From: Hermatobates lingyangjiaoensis
Taxonomy: Eukaryota; Arthropoda; Insecta; Hemiptera; Hermatobatidae
Direction: 5' to 3'
Length of the DNA: 64,000 nucleotides
Assembly (NCBI GenBank): GCA_026182355.1
Contig: JAPFBL010000006.1
Coordinates: forward strand, 7,096,501-7,160,500
Shown: piece after piece, positions 10,233 through 20,619 of the stretch
How the letters are laid out: the number at the start of each line of letters is the position of its first letter
Position numbering within the stretch: position 1 is the first letter of the stretch
Made by a program: the position numbers and the translations under genes
Notes under the pieces: model-generated
Databases searched by the model: none
Seen by the model: the letters and a program-made list of their open reading frames with translations, nothing else
Told to the model about the DNA's origin: nothing

Positions 10233-10289
10233 CAACTATATATATATACATATATATATATTATATATATATATATACTGTAAGTTCAT

Positions 10290-11620
10290 TGAACTTGTCT
10301 TTTGTACTAGCAACTTATTATTTGCACATGTTTTCTTTCATAGGAATGATACATATTTTCAAATTACTCAAATATATTTGTTGAAGGTATATAGAAAAAT
10401 AATGAGGAGCATTTGTAAGCTGTTATACATTCAACAGAAGTTACTATTCTGAATAATTCAGAAGAGCCTTATTGTGTTAACTCGACAATATGTCTCAAGA
10501 GTAAAAACAAATAAGGAAAAGAAACGAAAACGTGGATAAAAGAGTAAAGCAGGAAAGAGAGATACATTCAACAAGTCAATACAGACGAGGAGAGTCCTCA
10601 AGACAGAAGTAGGTCAAACAAAATCATAACTTGGATATAAATTGCATGAAATTAATAGAGGGGGCTCACACCCGAAATCGGGTGACTTTCAAGAACCTGT
10701 TTCTTCGCTACTTATTTCTTAAATCTAACTTTCCTAATGCCCGTAACACTCACAGTTTTTTCACAATCACACCAGAATTTTCAGGAAAATACTCTTCACT
10801 TTTATGATCCTGCTGAAATCCAGTCCTAATAAATAAATAGTTCATATCAATACATGCAGATTCAATCAATTATTAACAAGTAAGAATAATTTTTGTTTTT
10901 AACAATATCAAATGATGTGAAATGGAAAGTTCGGTGCCTGCCCGGGAGCACTATTAATTAGCATTCCAGCGTACTCCAAGTCCACCAAGACTCTTGTAGA
11001 CAATATGTTCCTTACTAATTAGCCATGCTTATTTCAGACGTAGTTGGTGTTATATTAATTTATTTTTTTAAACAAAGAATAACAAGTCTTTATTTAAGAC
11101 CTGTTGAAAGGGTTTCATTCACATAGAACTTGTAAATATTATACATCCAATCTTCAGAAACTTTTATGAGTAAAGATGTCTTAACTATTAGGAAAAAATA
11201 TTCGACAATCTTGACCTCTACATGAGATTAAACCTGTTAACTTAAAATTCAAATTAGGAGTCAATGGAATAAAATTTTTCCATGGTAATGTATATGTAAT
11301 GAATAATAATTATAAAGCGAAATATACATAAAATGAGAGAAATAGCAAATAGATGGAGTAAATAAATAATATTAGATTATATGTTATTTATACTCGTATG
11401 TTATTATATGATATAGGAATAATATGTTTTTTACTAAACATATTTAAATAACTTTTTACAGTATTAATATAATCGACCTATCTTGGTGTTATATATTATG
11501 ATTTATCTATTGATATCATTTTTTTTTTATTTATTTAACAGTTATTATTCATTATATAGAATATCCTTCACACAACTTTCATTATAACTGACTCCTGATC
11601 TTAGGAGAGTTGTTTGGTAA
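10290..11620. other. AT-rich, no recognised feature
   Basis: No ORF or repeat recognised. A short less AT-rich patch at 10920-11000 has no identifiable content. Confidence 0.5.
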
Positions 11621-11634
11621 AAAACATGGGTGAT

Positions 11635-11708
11635 ATGGTAATTGCCGAGGTTGCGGTAAACTTTTGCAAAGCATGTTTAAGAGAGGATCTGCAACCTATT
11701 TGTTATTA
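11635..11708 (+). pseudogene. PLE ORF N-terminal module, relic
   Basis: Starting at ATG 11635 the frame reads MVIAEVAVNFCKACLREDLQ and then PIC, matching the MVNAETAVNF..TCLKEDLLPIY pattern of the better copy at 56.2 kb. It ends in a stop two codons later, at the same place where other copies run into (TA)n. Only ~25 codons remain. Confidence 0.6.
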
Positions 11709-12111
11709 AAGTTGCAACATATAACTTGGCTATATGAACTCATTCTTTAGAACGTGGCAATATATTATCGATTAATATACCTGCCATATTAATCGGAAAA
11801 CATCAAAGGTATTAAATTGAGTATATAGAACACCAAATTCATATCCTTTAAATTAGATTTTTAATTACCATTTCTAAATAATAACGATTTCCAATTATAA
11901 AGATCAGGAAGTTTTTGAACCGATACATCTTTTCTTTTATTTACTTTTTTAATTTCCTCAAAGTTTTCCCTTTATAAGCTATAACAGTATAACTGGGAAA
12001 TGCTGAGTCTACATTCAAATAAGAATCAAACAGTTAAACAAATAAGTGCAACTTTTAAACAACCAATTTTCATTCTGAAAGCAATAAATGTTTATTCCAT
12101 GCTTACTGTAA

Positions 12112-12448
12112 TCTCTATATATAAAGTTCGTGAATTTGTTTGTTTAATTGTTTGTTCACCTATTTTCCGTGAAGACAGAGACCCGAAATGAAATATATAT
12201 TATTTATTACCTGAATAATGTTAAATAAAAGAAAATTATCCCCATATTCCCAAAATTGGAGCCAGGGTAGCAAGTGTCTTGCGTGCTCGCCGATGACAGT
12301 AACACAAATATATTAAAAATAAATGAAACGAAAATTTTTTTTAATTTAAAATTTGAATAATATATACAATGGTAATATAGTAAAGGTATTAATCCAGAGT
12401 AGTCAGTCACTTGCGTTCTCATAGTAATAAAACGCACGGGTCGCGTAG
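12112..12448 (+). mobile_element. Possible non-autonomous Helitron
   Basis: The left end TCTCTATATATAAAGTTCG followed by TTTGTTTGTTT resembles the 5' ends of animal Helitrons. The right end carries a 6-bp hairpin (TGCGTT 12412-12417 with AACGCA 12431-12436), then CGGGTCGCGTAG; Helitrons end in a hairpin followed by CTRR, here GTAG. The element lies between an A (12111) and a T (12449), as expected for Helitron insertion. No coding sequence. It could be chance in AT-rich DNA. Confidence 0.4.
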
Positions 12449-12449
12449 T

Positions 12450-14800
12450 TTGTACATTTCAAGGTTTCACCCTTGTGAACATGAGAGTGTTTAAAATGTA
12501 GATTATACGAAAAAATAATCAAGTGCAAACGTGAACAAATTGTGATTTAAGAGGTGACAAGCATATACATATAGTGTATAATATCCGCTAATAGAGGGCG
12601 TTACGTTCCCACTTCCCTAGCGAATCCCGAAAATCCAGGAATTATTGATGCAGTTTTAAAACACCTGTGTACGTTAAAATATGCCTCCCAAACACATTCT
12701 AAAGGCATTTGTTATACTACATTAACAAAACAGTAATAATGTAGTATAATATGTACATAGTAACGATATATTAAAAACATTTTAATTTTATTATATTCAC
12801 CAATAATGAATGATGATAATTATTTCTAATTTCTCACTTTATATTAGGTTACATTGTTGTTTTAAAAATATTAAATTTTTAAATTTTAATATATTAAATC
12901 ACCAGTTGAGGTGATGTGAGCATTTTTTTTGCTAAAAAATAGCTTAAAAGCTATTTAACTGAGAAATTGTTAAAATATGGGGAAAAACGGCAAACCACGA
13001 ATAGGTGGTAGCCTGTATAAAATATGTGTATAACAGAGCTGACTTCTCTAGTCAGCGTTTGCTTAATAAGTCGGCATGTTGAATTCTACAGTCAAGCTGG
13101 CAGCTTCTAATAACGTGGTATTAGAATAATAATAAAATAATAGTTAGCTGACAGTTTTTTTAATACATTGGTAGACGTGTTTATCCTCTCTTTATTGTAT
13201 AGTATCTAATCCAAATTTGAAGTAAATTGCAATTTGTCACAATAAAAGTATTAAATAAAAACGAATATAATTCATACTTATATATAAAATACTATATATC
13301 TATTTATGGTATTTTAAAAACTCATGGAAAAGGAATAAAATAACATTGCATCCCTAGAACAGCACTAAAAGTAAAATCCTACAACTGTGAGTTTTGGAAA
13401 AAACTTTTATTAATTAAACTATTAATCCTTTAAAAAAATTAAGCAATAAATTAAAGAAAGGAAATGACTGTAAACTTGTGACAAATCCATCACTGGCATA
13501 TGAATGTTAAAATACAAACTAATGGGAGACGGCGATTTCATACTTGAACAGTTTTTTTAAAATTTGACAATTTGACACCTTCAACAACGTCACAGGGAAA
13601 ATGTTTTAATAAAAGTTGCAGAGAATGAAGTTTGTTATCGACTATATGTCTCATATTCCTCTAAAGTCATTTGTTTTCGAAATATTTTAATCTGAATATT
13701 TTTGTTAACTTTTTTTTTTAATATTTTATCTGCTGAACCTTTTGCAGATAGCAAATTTCATTTTACCCTTAGACGGTAAAAACTGTCATCCATACTGAGT
13801 TCATCAATACGTAATAAAGTCACATATTTTGTCTATTAATGCCTTACACAGCCATGGTATGATCTGCTTAATTGATCGAACAGAATACTCCAACTAAGAA
13901 TATTATAATTATTAGAATTATAACAAAAAATCTTGAGTAGTCAACACTCAAATTTACTCTAAGTGAATATAGTATCAAAGTCTTTGACAATCATTAAGTT
14001 TTATTTTTATTTTAAGCAGGAGATATCAATTGAATCAGTTATAAAAAATTGGAATGATTGTTCTGGAACAGTCTAAAGTATTAATATTATTAATAATCTG
14101 AGGGACTAAGTCTCATCAAACTCCTGCGGCCTGTAGAAGAATAACACAGTAGAACAATACCTGTTCTATCGTACTTCCTTTATCATTTACAAATTTAACA
14201 TTAGATTTTTAAACTTGTTACTAAACTTCATAACTGTGCATAGACAAGTACATCTTACTTCTTATGGTTCTTGGTAGGATTCATCAAAAAATTTTAACCT
14301 CTTAAATACAAGTTTTTTTTACCATTTCTTCTATTAATTTCCATTTTTAGTTATTTTTTTTCTACTCTTCTCAAACCTAGAAAGTTAGAATTTTTCTTTA
14401 TGAATTTCCTTATCCTTTTTATATATTAATATTTCATTATTCATCTTTTTTGTTCTCTCGTACTGGCTATAAATACATGTCCATAATTTATTTAACTAAA
14501 GGATTTCTTCAGTTTTAGAAGTTCGATCAAAGTTTCCATGCAAACTTTTTCATCAATTTAAAACCGTTTTTAAATGAATCAAACAATCAATCAAAAAACT
14601 ATGTTAGTACAATCTGGGACACTCATAATAATAAAGGAAAGACGGAAACCCTTACGATGATTATAAAGTCATTCTTGAATAAAGCGTTTGAAAAGGACTC
14701 AAAACGTGTTTTCATTTTGATTATTGACTGATGATTTGTTTATAGACGCATAAATATATGATTGCCTATCTATAGAAATGCTTGTATAGAATATATATAA
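12450..14800. other. AT-rich, no recognised feature
   Basis: About 2.3 kb without coding potential or recognisable repeat. A small hairpin (CTGACT..AGTCAG) sits near 13039-13056. Confidence 0.55.
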
Positions 14801-14805
14801 TAATA

Positions 14806-15118
14806 TAGGTCAGGTTAGGTTGCAGTGGCAGTCCCACAAGGGAACAGACATAGACCGAACGTTGGCCCTTAGTGATATCACACAATGAAGATTGATTTTA
14901 CAGTGGGAGTCCTAAATTTTGCCTAACTCAAGTGTGTTTAGAGTAGGGATGTTTAACGTCCAGGCTTGGGACCGACGGTTTAACGTCCTTCTCCGAGGGA
15001 CGACGTGCTCAGATTTATTCACCTCCCGCATGGATAAATCGAGGGCCAGGTGGGGATCGAACCCCGGTCCTATCCGTTCAGAGGCGAATAGGTTAACCAC
15101 TGAGCTAACCTGGCGCTC
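14806..15118 (-). mobile_element. tRNA-derived SINE, full length
   Basis: On the minus strand it begins with a tRNA-like head: GTTAGCTCAGTGG matches an RNA polymerase III A box and GGTTCGATCCCC a B box, about 50 nt apart. A ~200-nt body follows (CGATTTATCC, GGACGTTAAACCGTCGGTCC, CTACTCTAAACACACTTGAG), and a tail ends in AACCTAACCTGACCTATATT. Length about 313 bp. Two more copies lie at 25.8 and 26.5 kb. Confidence 0.88.
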
Positions 15119-15119
15119 T

Positions 15120-15155
<36 letters not shown>
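15119..15155. repeat. (TA)n microsatellite
   Basis: TA array between the SINE head and a family E PLE terminus. Confidence 0.9.
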
Positions 15156-15290
15156 GGTGTGCTCTCTAATCGGGATTAGGTCAAATTTCTAGGATAAAAA
15201 ATCAAACTCTCGGTGCCAACGTTTCGGTTTTATTTAAAACCTTTTTCATAGGCAGAAGTAAGAATTTTTTAACTAAGAAAATGATATTTA
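15156..15290 (-). repeat. PLE terminal fragment, family E
   Basis: The outer end CTCTAATCGGGATTAGG is shared with 48.5 and 56.3 kb. The inner part on the minus strand reads CTATGAAAAAGG, stem GGTTTT/AAAACC, GAAACGTTGGC. This is the layout of the hammerhead motif, but CTGANGA is replaced by CTATGAA, so cleavage is unlikely. Confidence 0.65.
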
Positions 15291-15312
15291 CATTATTTAA
15301 AGGAACAACACT

Positions 15313-15369
15313 GTTAACCGGACAAAAACTTCGACTAGACTGACTAATCGAAGGTTTTGTCCGGTTAAC
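15313..15369. repeat. Small hairpin palindrome
   Basis: Arms of about 21 bp begin GTTAACCGGACAAAA and return as TTTTGTCCGGTTAAC, around a ~14-nt loop. It sits between families E and A and contains no core motif. Its origin is unknown. Confidence 0.8.
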
Positions 15370-15372
15370 ATT

Positions 15373-15545
15373 ATAAGAAAATGGGAAAGCAAGACTAAGA
15401 TCTTTCAACCGTAACAAACGATCTTCGTCAAAGTCAAAAACCCAACAGAGTCAGTTGGGTTTTTGACTCTGACGAAGACCGCTTATTACGGTTGAAAGAT
15501 CTTAGTCTTGTTTTCCTATTTTCTTATTGTGGTTTGATCATTGAT
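15373..15545. repeat. PLE-derived palindrome, family A
   Basis: Arms 15373-15446 and 15454-15527 are inverted copies with a 7-nt spacer. The right arm has an intact family A hammerhead-like motif at 15465-15507; the left has a base change in CTGACGA (CTTTGACGA). The outer end meets a TA run. Confidence 0.88.
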
Positions 15546-15637
15546 ATATATATACAATTAAAAGAAACGGTCCAGCGGACTTTTTTAAATAAAATAAATT
15601 CAAAACGAAGGAAACACACAGAAAGACACAGACATAA

Positions 15638-15679
15638 CTCACATCGATATTTCGACCATCGTCGTCATCAGGAGGTGTG
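15638..15679 (-). ncRNA. Hammerhead ribozyme-like motif, left arm of family D palindrome
   Basis: Exact mirror of the motif at 15728-15769 on the minus strand, with identical predicted stems and core. Transcribed across the palindrome, only one arm would read as a ribozyme in a given transcript; the other would be its complement. Confidence 0.65.
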
Positions 15680-15727
15680 AAGAGCGAAGAGCGAAGGAAG
15701 GAAGACAGGGCAGCGAGTTTCGCTCTT

Positions 15728-15769
15728 CACACCTCCTGATGACGACGATGGTCGAAATATCGATGTGAG
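15728..15769 (+). ncRNA. Hammerhead ribozyme-like motif, right arm of family D palindrome
   Basis: CACACCTC, CTGATGA (15736-15742), extra C, stem II GAC/GTC with loop GATG, GAA (15754-15756), self-complementary ATAT as stem III, C at 15761 as candidate cleavage base, then GATGTGAG. The 5' and 3' flanks pair at six of eight positions as stem I. One of the best-formed motifs in the window. Confidence 0.68.
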
Positions 15770-15840
15770 TTATGTCTGTGTCTTTCTGTGTGTTTCCTTC
15801 GTTTTGAATTTATTTTATATACATATTTATATATTGTTAT

Positions 15841-15843
<3 letters not shown>

Positions 15844-15872
<29 letters not shown>
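15844..15872. repeat. (TA)n microsatellite
   Basis: TA array ending the 14.8-15.9 kb cluster. Confidence 0.9.
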
Positions 15873-15874
<2 letters not shown>

Positions 15875-15879
15875 ATCCG

Positions 15880-17360
15880 CTTCTGAAATTGAAATGAAAC
15901 TAGAGCGTTTAATTTGGATTATTTAGGGATTGTTTCTAGATGGAAAGAGTTTATTTTTTGCTTTTCAGATGTCGTTTAGGAATGGGATCATAGGAGCACT
16001 GAGGGAGCGTAGGGTGGTCAGGAGGACTGCAGGAAAGGGGTGTTAGGCTAGGAGAGTTTGTGCCCGGGGTGAGTCACGTGAGGCACAGGCCCTCTGACTC
16101 ACATTGCTCTACTCGGTAGCACTTACTCATCCTCTTCAATGTCACCGACTAACTTCTCATGCTGTTTGCCAAATGCAAAAAAAAAAACACTTACAATCGC
16201 TCTCAGGTCTTAAGTACAAATTTCGAAATGTTTATTACTTACTAGTTATTTGCATTATTTGGTATTATATATCATATTTTTTACTTTTCACTAGCATAGT
16301 TATCCCTTACTGAATAAAGTTATTTTAAGATCGCAATAATTTAAATCATATATTATGTTTAATTTCAGTCACTGCAGTAAATTAAGTGAGTTTTTTAAGT
16401 CATTAAGGCATAATTGTTAAATTTTATAATCAATTTTTACTCAACTATTAGGTATCCTTTTACTTTAGTAATTATAATTATAAAAATACTACGGTATCCT
16501 GTTAATATGCGTTGGCATTATATATGTTTTATTTGTCATAAAACATATGTTACTTGTACGTGACTGCTTGTATGAATATTATATTGTATAAAAGAAATCA
16601 AAAATATTAATAAGTATTTTTCAATAACTTGAAAAATATTTACTATTATTTATGATTACGAATCAATTAAGTTGTTATTATCCTGGTTAAGTAATTACTG
16701 TATATGCAAATACAATTTTAAAAGATAAAAACTGCATTCTAACCGGACTTATTAAAAATTAAGAAACCACTCAATAATGATTTACTTTAATATATATTAG
16801 AAGAATTCTGACGTTCTGGGTTTAAGTGGAGTGAAAACGGTCTATAGGAAGCAAATTTTGGGCGTTTTTGCAGTCATCAAAGTTAACTGGTTGATAGTAG
16901 ATAAAGTAAATAAATAAACAATGATTCATCATCGTGTTAATAACGATTGATCATCTAAAAACTGTACTTCTAGTTTAGATAATTCATTTTATGTAGACCA
17001 CTGTGAGCTTCCCCTGTATGAACTGTCACAAAGATTTTTTTAAAAACTACTCTAATTTGGTATATACGGTATGTACCTTAGGAGAACAAACTTGTGATTT
17101 TTGTTTATTTTTCGTCCCATTTTTGAATTTGACAATTAAGGTTTTATATTTATTAACGTTTACATCTATTATATATTTTATCTCACAGTTTCACTGTTAT
17201 TTCTCTTGTTTTATGTCTTTATCACTTTTGGTCCTCATTTTATTCTAAGCTCTTTTACCTTTCTTCTGTTGTTTCCTTCTTCATTATATTTCTTTTCTCA
17301 TCATGCATATTCATACATCTGTAAGTCACTTTGTTGGCGTCCTGGGTCCTCCTTAGTTAC
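15880..17360. other. Mostly AT-rich; one GC-richer patch
   Basis: The stretch 15965-16110 is clearly less AT-rich than its surroundings and contains GGTGAGTCACGTGAGG, but it shows no coding frame and no repeat I recognise. The rest is T-rich DNA; the small open frames around 17.0-17.4 kb are compositional. Confidence 0.5.
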
Positions 17361-17365
17361 TTTCT

Positions 17366-17557
17366 TTATATTATATTTATTTGTACATATTTGTAGCAGT
17401 CCTTCCTAACACAAACATTATTGAAAATGACACCAAACTTAGCTAATACCTGTTTCTTAATAAGCTTCTCAATTTTTCTAAATAACACTGTTGTTATTTC
17501 ATCTACACAATACAATATATCTCCTATAGTTGAGTGTTTCAAATAATCAACATTCAT
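17366..17557 (-). pseudogene. PLE ORF N-terminal module (minus strand)
   Basis: Reads VLFRKIEKLIKKQVLAKFGV and then IFNNVCVRKDCYKYVQINI. The lysine-rich helix and the F..C..(K/E)D...Y..I pattern match the N-terminal module found at 56.2, 52.2 and 6.4 kb. It stops at the equivalent of YTNIYI. It lies just downstream, on the same strand, of the C-terminal end of another PLE fragment (17640-18660), which would fit a head-to-tail tandem of two PLE copies. Confidence 0.6.
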
Positions 17558-17639
17558 CTTCTGGATGTAAACAACTTCTTGGGTGAATTTTCATTGAATA
17601 TATTATATGTGCATTGTGAAGGTAGTGGGGGTTGTTTTT

Positions 17640-18660
17640 CTTCAAGTTTAAGAAAAGCTGTTATTTAATCCTGTGGGGTGAGTTGCCTCGCAGTCCGAGT
17701 TACTACCTGTAAGTGTTTTTAGATACCCTTGATGTGAATTAAAGAGCTTTAAAATTTTCCTACCATATTCGAGGTGAATATTTAAGCGTGGTTTCAGTTT
17801 TTGAATTAATATAGCTTCTAAAATTCTCACTTTGGGTGGTTACTTCCCTTTTTTAATTACTTGTGTTTTGTAGCCAATATCTCTAGGGTTAATTTTACAT
17901 TGGTTCTCTTGCATATGTTTTTTGGTGCTCCAGCCTGATGGTCATACCAAATTACCAGTGTTTTTGGGTCTCACAGTCCCCATTAGTACATGTGTACTTG
18001 TACACCAGATTTCTTTCCTTCAAAGGAGAGTTTTTGACTCGCTTATTATTATTTATTCATTTATTTTTGAATAAGTTATTCGCAGGTGGACTTTTATAGT
18101 AAGTGACTAATTTAACTTTTTCATTAAAGTTTTTACACCTGACATCGTTCTTTACAATGTATTGTAATACCTTTTCATCAAGCTTGTGCTGTTCCGAATA
18201 CTGGTTTTTGTAATAAATTGTATGTACTATTGTTTTCTATCCTCATTAATTTGTTTTTATTTTCTTTGATGAAGGTATTCTTTAAAAATTCGATCCACAT
18301 TTTCCTCACAGTAACCGTTATACACAAATGCCTGCTTAGTTCTATTAATGTCTCTGTTGAATATTTCCCAATTCGATGCAATCTCATATATTCTGTGTAT
18401 TAAGGCTTTAATTAAGGCAGGGTATAATCTTTGTAGCGTTGAAGGCAGGTTGTATTCGATTCTTTCCTGAATACTGAAGTTTAGTTGGTCATGCAACACG
18501 TTAATACTGACAACAAGGAAGTTAATTTTGTTGTCTATTGCTTTTTCTATTGTGAATTTCGGGCATGATTCTTCCTCAAATTCATTATTCAGTGCGTCAT
18601 TTGATTTGTGTTTCTTGCTACGACAAAACAGTCCTGAACTTATCAGCAGTTATTGTTACT
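17640..18660 (-). pseudogene. PLE fragment: RT C-terminal part, linker and GIY-YIG domain
   Basis: Read on the minus strand with frame changes, the segments in order are: IEKAIDNKINFLVVSI (RT region, cf. 'INFLDV.I'); NLPSTLQRLYPALIKALIHRI with NWEIFNRDINRTKQAFVYNG (RT thumb); HKLDEKVLQYIVKNDVRC with KVKLVTYYKSPPANNLFKN (PLE linker); NLVYKYTCTNGDC with FGMTIRLEHQK (GIY-YIG strand, whose second tyrosine motif has decayed); and RILEAILIQKLKPRLNIH (end of the domain, with the conserved E and KP.LN). The polymerase active site (YADD region) would lie upstream and is missing. Several stops and frameshifts make it a clear relic. Confidence 0.82.
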
Positions 18661-18669
18661 TGTTTAAGA

Positions 18670-20390
18670 GTTTTAAGTTAATATATATTTTAATTATTAT
18701 TAAAAGAACGTCGATAGCCACATTAAAATAAATCAAAAACATTAACGTATAGTAAAGTTAACAGTAAACTACTCCATATTGTTTCTTAATATTTATTCCT
18801 GACATATTTTTTTCTGAAGAAGATTTTACGTCTTTTACTTTTAAATGTAATAGATTAAATCAATCACTTATTAAATGATTTAACAAATGCTATGATAAAA
18901 TGCTATATGAAATATAAATACTACTTAAAAATAAAGGAATATGCATACATTTGCATAATAAATATATATAAATTTGTGAGAGAAGGGTTTGTGACATTAT
19001 TTCTTTACGACAGACAGAATTTATATTTATAAAATAAAGAAAGTCGTAGTTTTATCCGAAGCTTAATGCTGCCGGACGACGGAGATTTATTGCTGGCCCA
19101 ATCTACGAAATGGGATAAGTTTTTCTTTACTGCTCACCTATCTACCCTTTGTGAATGTAGACCTCAGATTAATCCCATTTCAGAATAAATTGCATAAATT
19201 CGATAATTTATTATTTCTGTATTAATAAGTATCAAATTAATAATATATCTTTCCTAACAGAATACAAGTTTAACGTAATTTAATGAAATCTATTCTGAAA
19301 GAATTTTTCTAAAAAGTGATGGTTCATGTAGAACAAATTTTTGAATTAAAATTTTGGTTTTGAAATTGTTGATTAAAATGTGTAATAATTGATTGCTAGC
19401 CTATTCAATTATGATTATAATTAGATACTCAAATAAACACATGCAATTTAAGGCTTAGTTAGATTTTTGAACCAACATTAACCATGCAACGCAATTATTA
19501 CAATGATTATTTCATTACGACTTTATGTACCGTCTGATATTTCATCTCAGACTAAGGCGTAGAAATATCGAATGAAGTTAGTATATAGCTAAAGGAGAGG
19601 CTAGGCTAACTTTTGTATCTAAGTTTCAAAGGCCTTTTATGCAGGCTGTCTTGGCAGGTACTGTGGAAAGTGAAGTTGTTAGAGCAGAATCGTAGTCCTT
19701 AATAGGTTCACCAAGAAGAGGGACTGACTTTAATGCAGTTTAAACTTTGCCAACTCTATAACTCCGTTCCTTAAACAACTATAAAGTACAAATTAAAAAT
19801 AATAAGCATATTTCACTTTTCAGAGGTTTACATAAATGGAAATCAAGATTTAGGGTTTCTATTAATTACCTTTAAGAACTTAAGAAGGTTAAGATCTTAA
19901 AGAAGCATTTCAGCAACATGCTTAACAGTTACCGGCATCTCTCAAAAGTCAATAAACAAACCTCTATCTCTTTTTCTTATTTTAATTAGTCTTACCAAGG
20001 CTTGGTCACAGAGTGGCAACTTGAAATCTGACCCATACAAGCTATTAAGCCTAAACAAAATCGGTTTTTAAGTGACCCTATCGTCAACATCAACGAGCCG
20101 CTTAGCTGCAATTCTCATTACATAGAAAACAAATAAATATGTTAAATGATTTCATAAGCTGAATTCTAGTAGAACTGAAAAATGAAAAAATGGTCTCTCA
20201 AGAGACCAAAATATTTTTCAGTTATATAAAAGTGAAAATTAGTATACCAGTATTTAAAGGCAACTAAAGCTTTCCAACCATTAACACTTCTCGTCACGTG
20301 AGGCCAGATATCTTCATTAATCCATAGATTTTTACATGTAATTTATCTATACATATAGAGTAGAACTTTTTAGAATTTTACACCTTCAAT
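18670..20390. other. AT-rich, no recognised feature
   Basis: No ORF or repeat recognised. A slightly GC-richer stretch at 19060-19170 has no identifiable content. Confidence 0.55.
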
Positions 20391-20394
20391 AAAT

Positions 20395-20610
20395 ATTGCA
20401 GACTATATATACATATATGTACAAATGAAATTCACAGAAAGAAGTGACTCAGTTTTATATTTCAAAACTCGTCGTAATCAGGAATAGAAGTAGCTCACCC
20501 AGCCTTCAGACAAAGATTGACAAGGAGAAAGTCTGCGAAATCCAAAAGTGCTACTACCAAGCGAGGAGGGGGAAAAACGTGGAAGGGAAGAGATAAAATC
20601 AAAAATGAAA
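20395..20610 (-). repeat. Degenerate PLE terminal fragment, D/C-like
   Basis: On the minus strand, 20483-20438 reads CTGATTACGACGAGTTTTG, AAATATAAAACTGAGTCAC. This is the layout of families C and D with a mutated CTGATGA and a weak stem II. The outer end reads TTCTTTCTGTGAATTTC and abuts TATATATACATA. Confidence 0.5.
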
Positions 20611-20619
20611 AAATTAAGA

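Larger units (their letters stand above)
15590..15817. repeat. Perfect 97-bp palindrome, PLE family D
   Basis: Base-by-base comparison of 15590-15686 with the reverse complement of 15721-15817 shows no mismatch. The loop (15687-15720) is 34 nt and purine-rich. Each arm carries a complete hammerhead-like motif pointing outward. Perfect identity implies very recent formation or repeated gene conversion between the arms. Confidence 0.95.

Noticed and set aside
15040..15118. A genuine tRNA gene
   Set aside because: A and B boxes are present, but a SINE body follows and the same head recurs at 26.6 kb; the cloverleaf is not intact. Called SINE.
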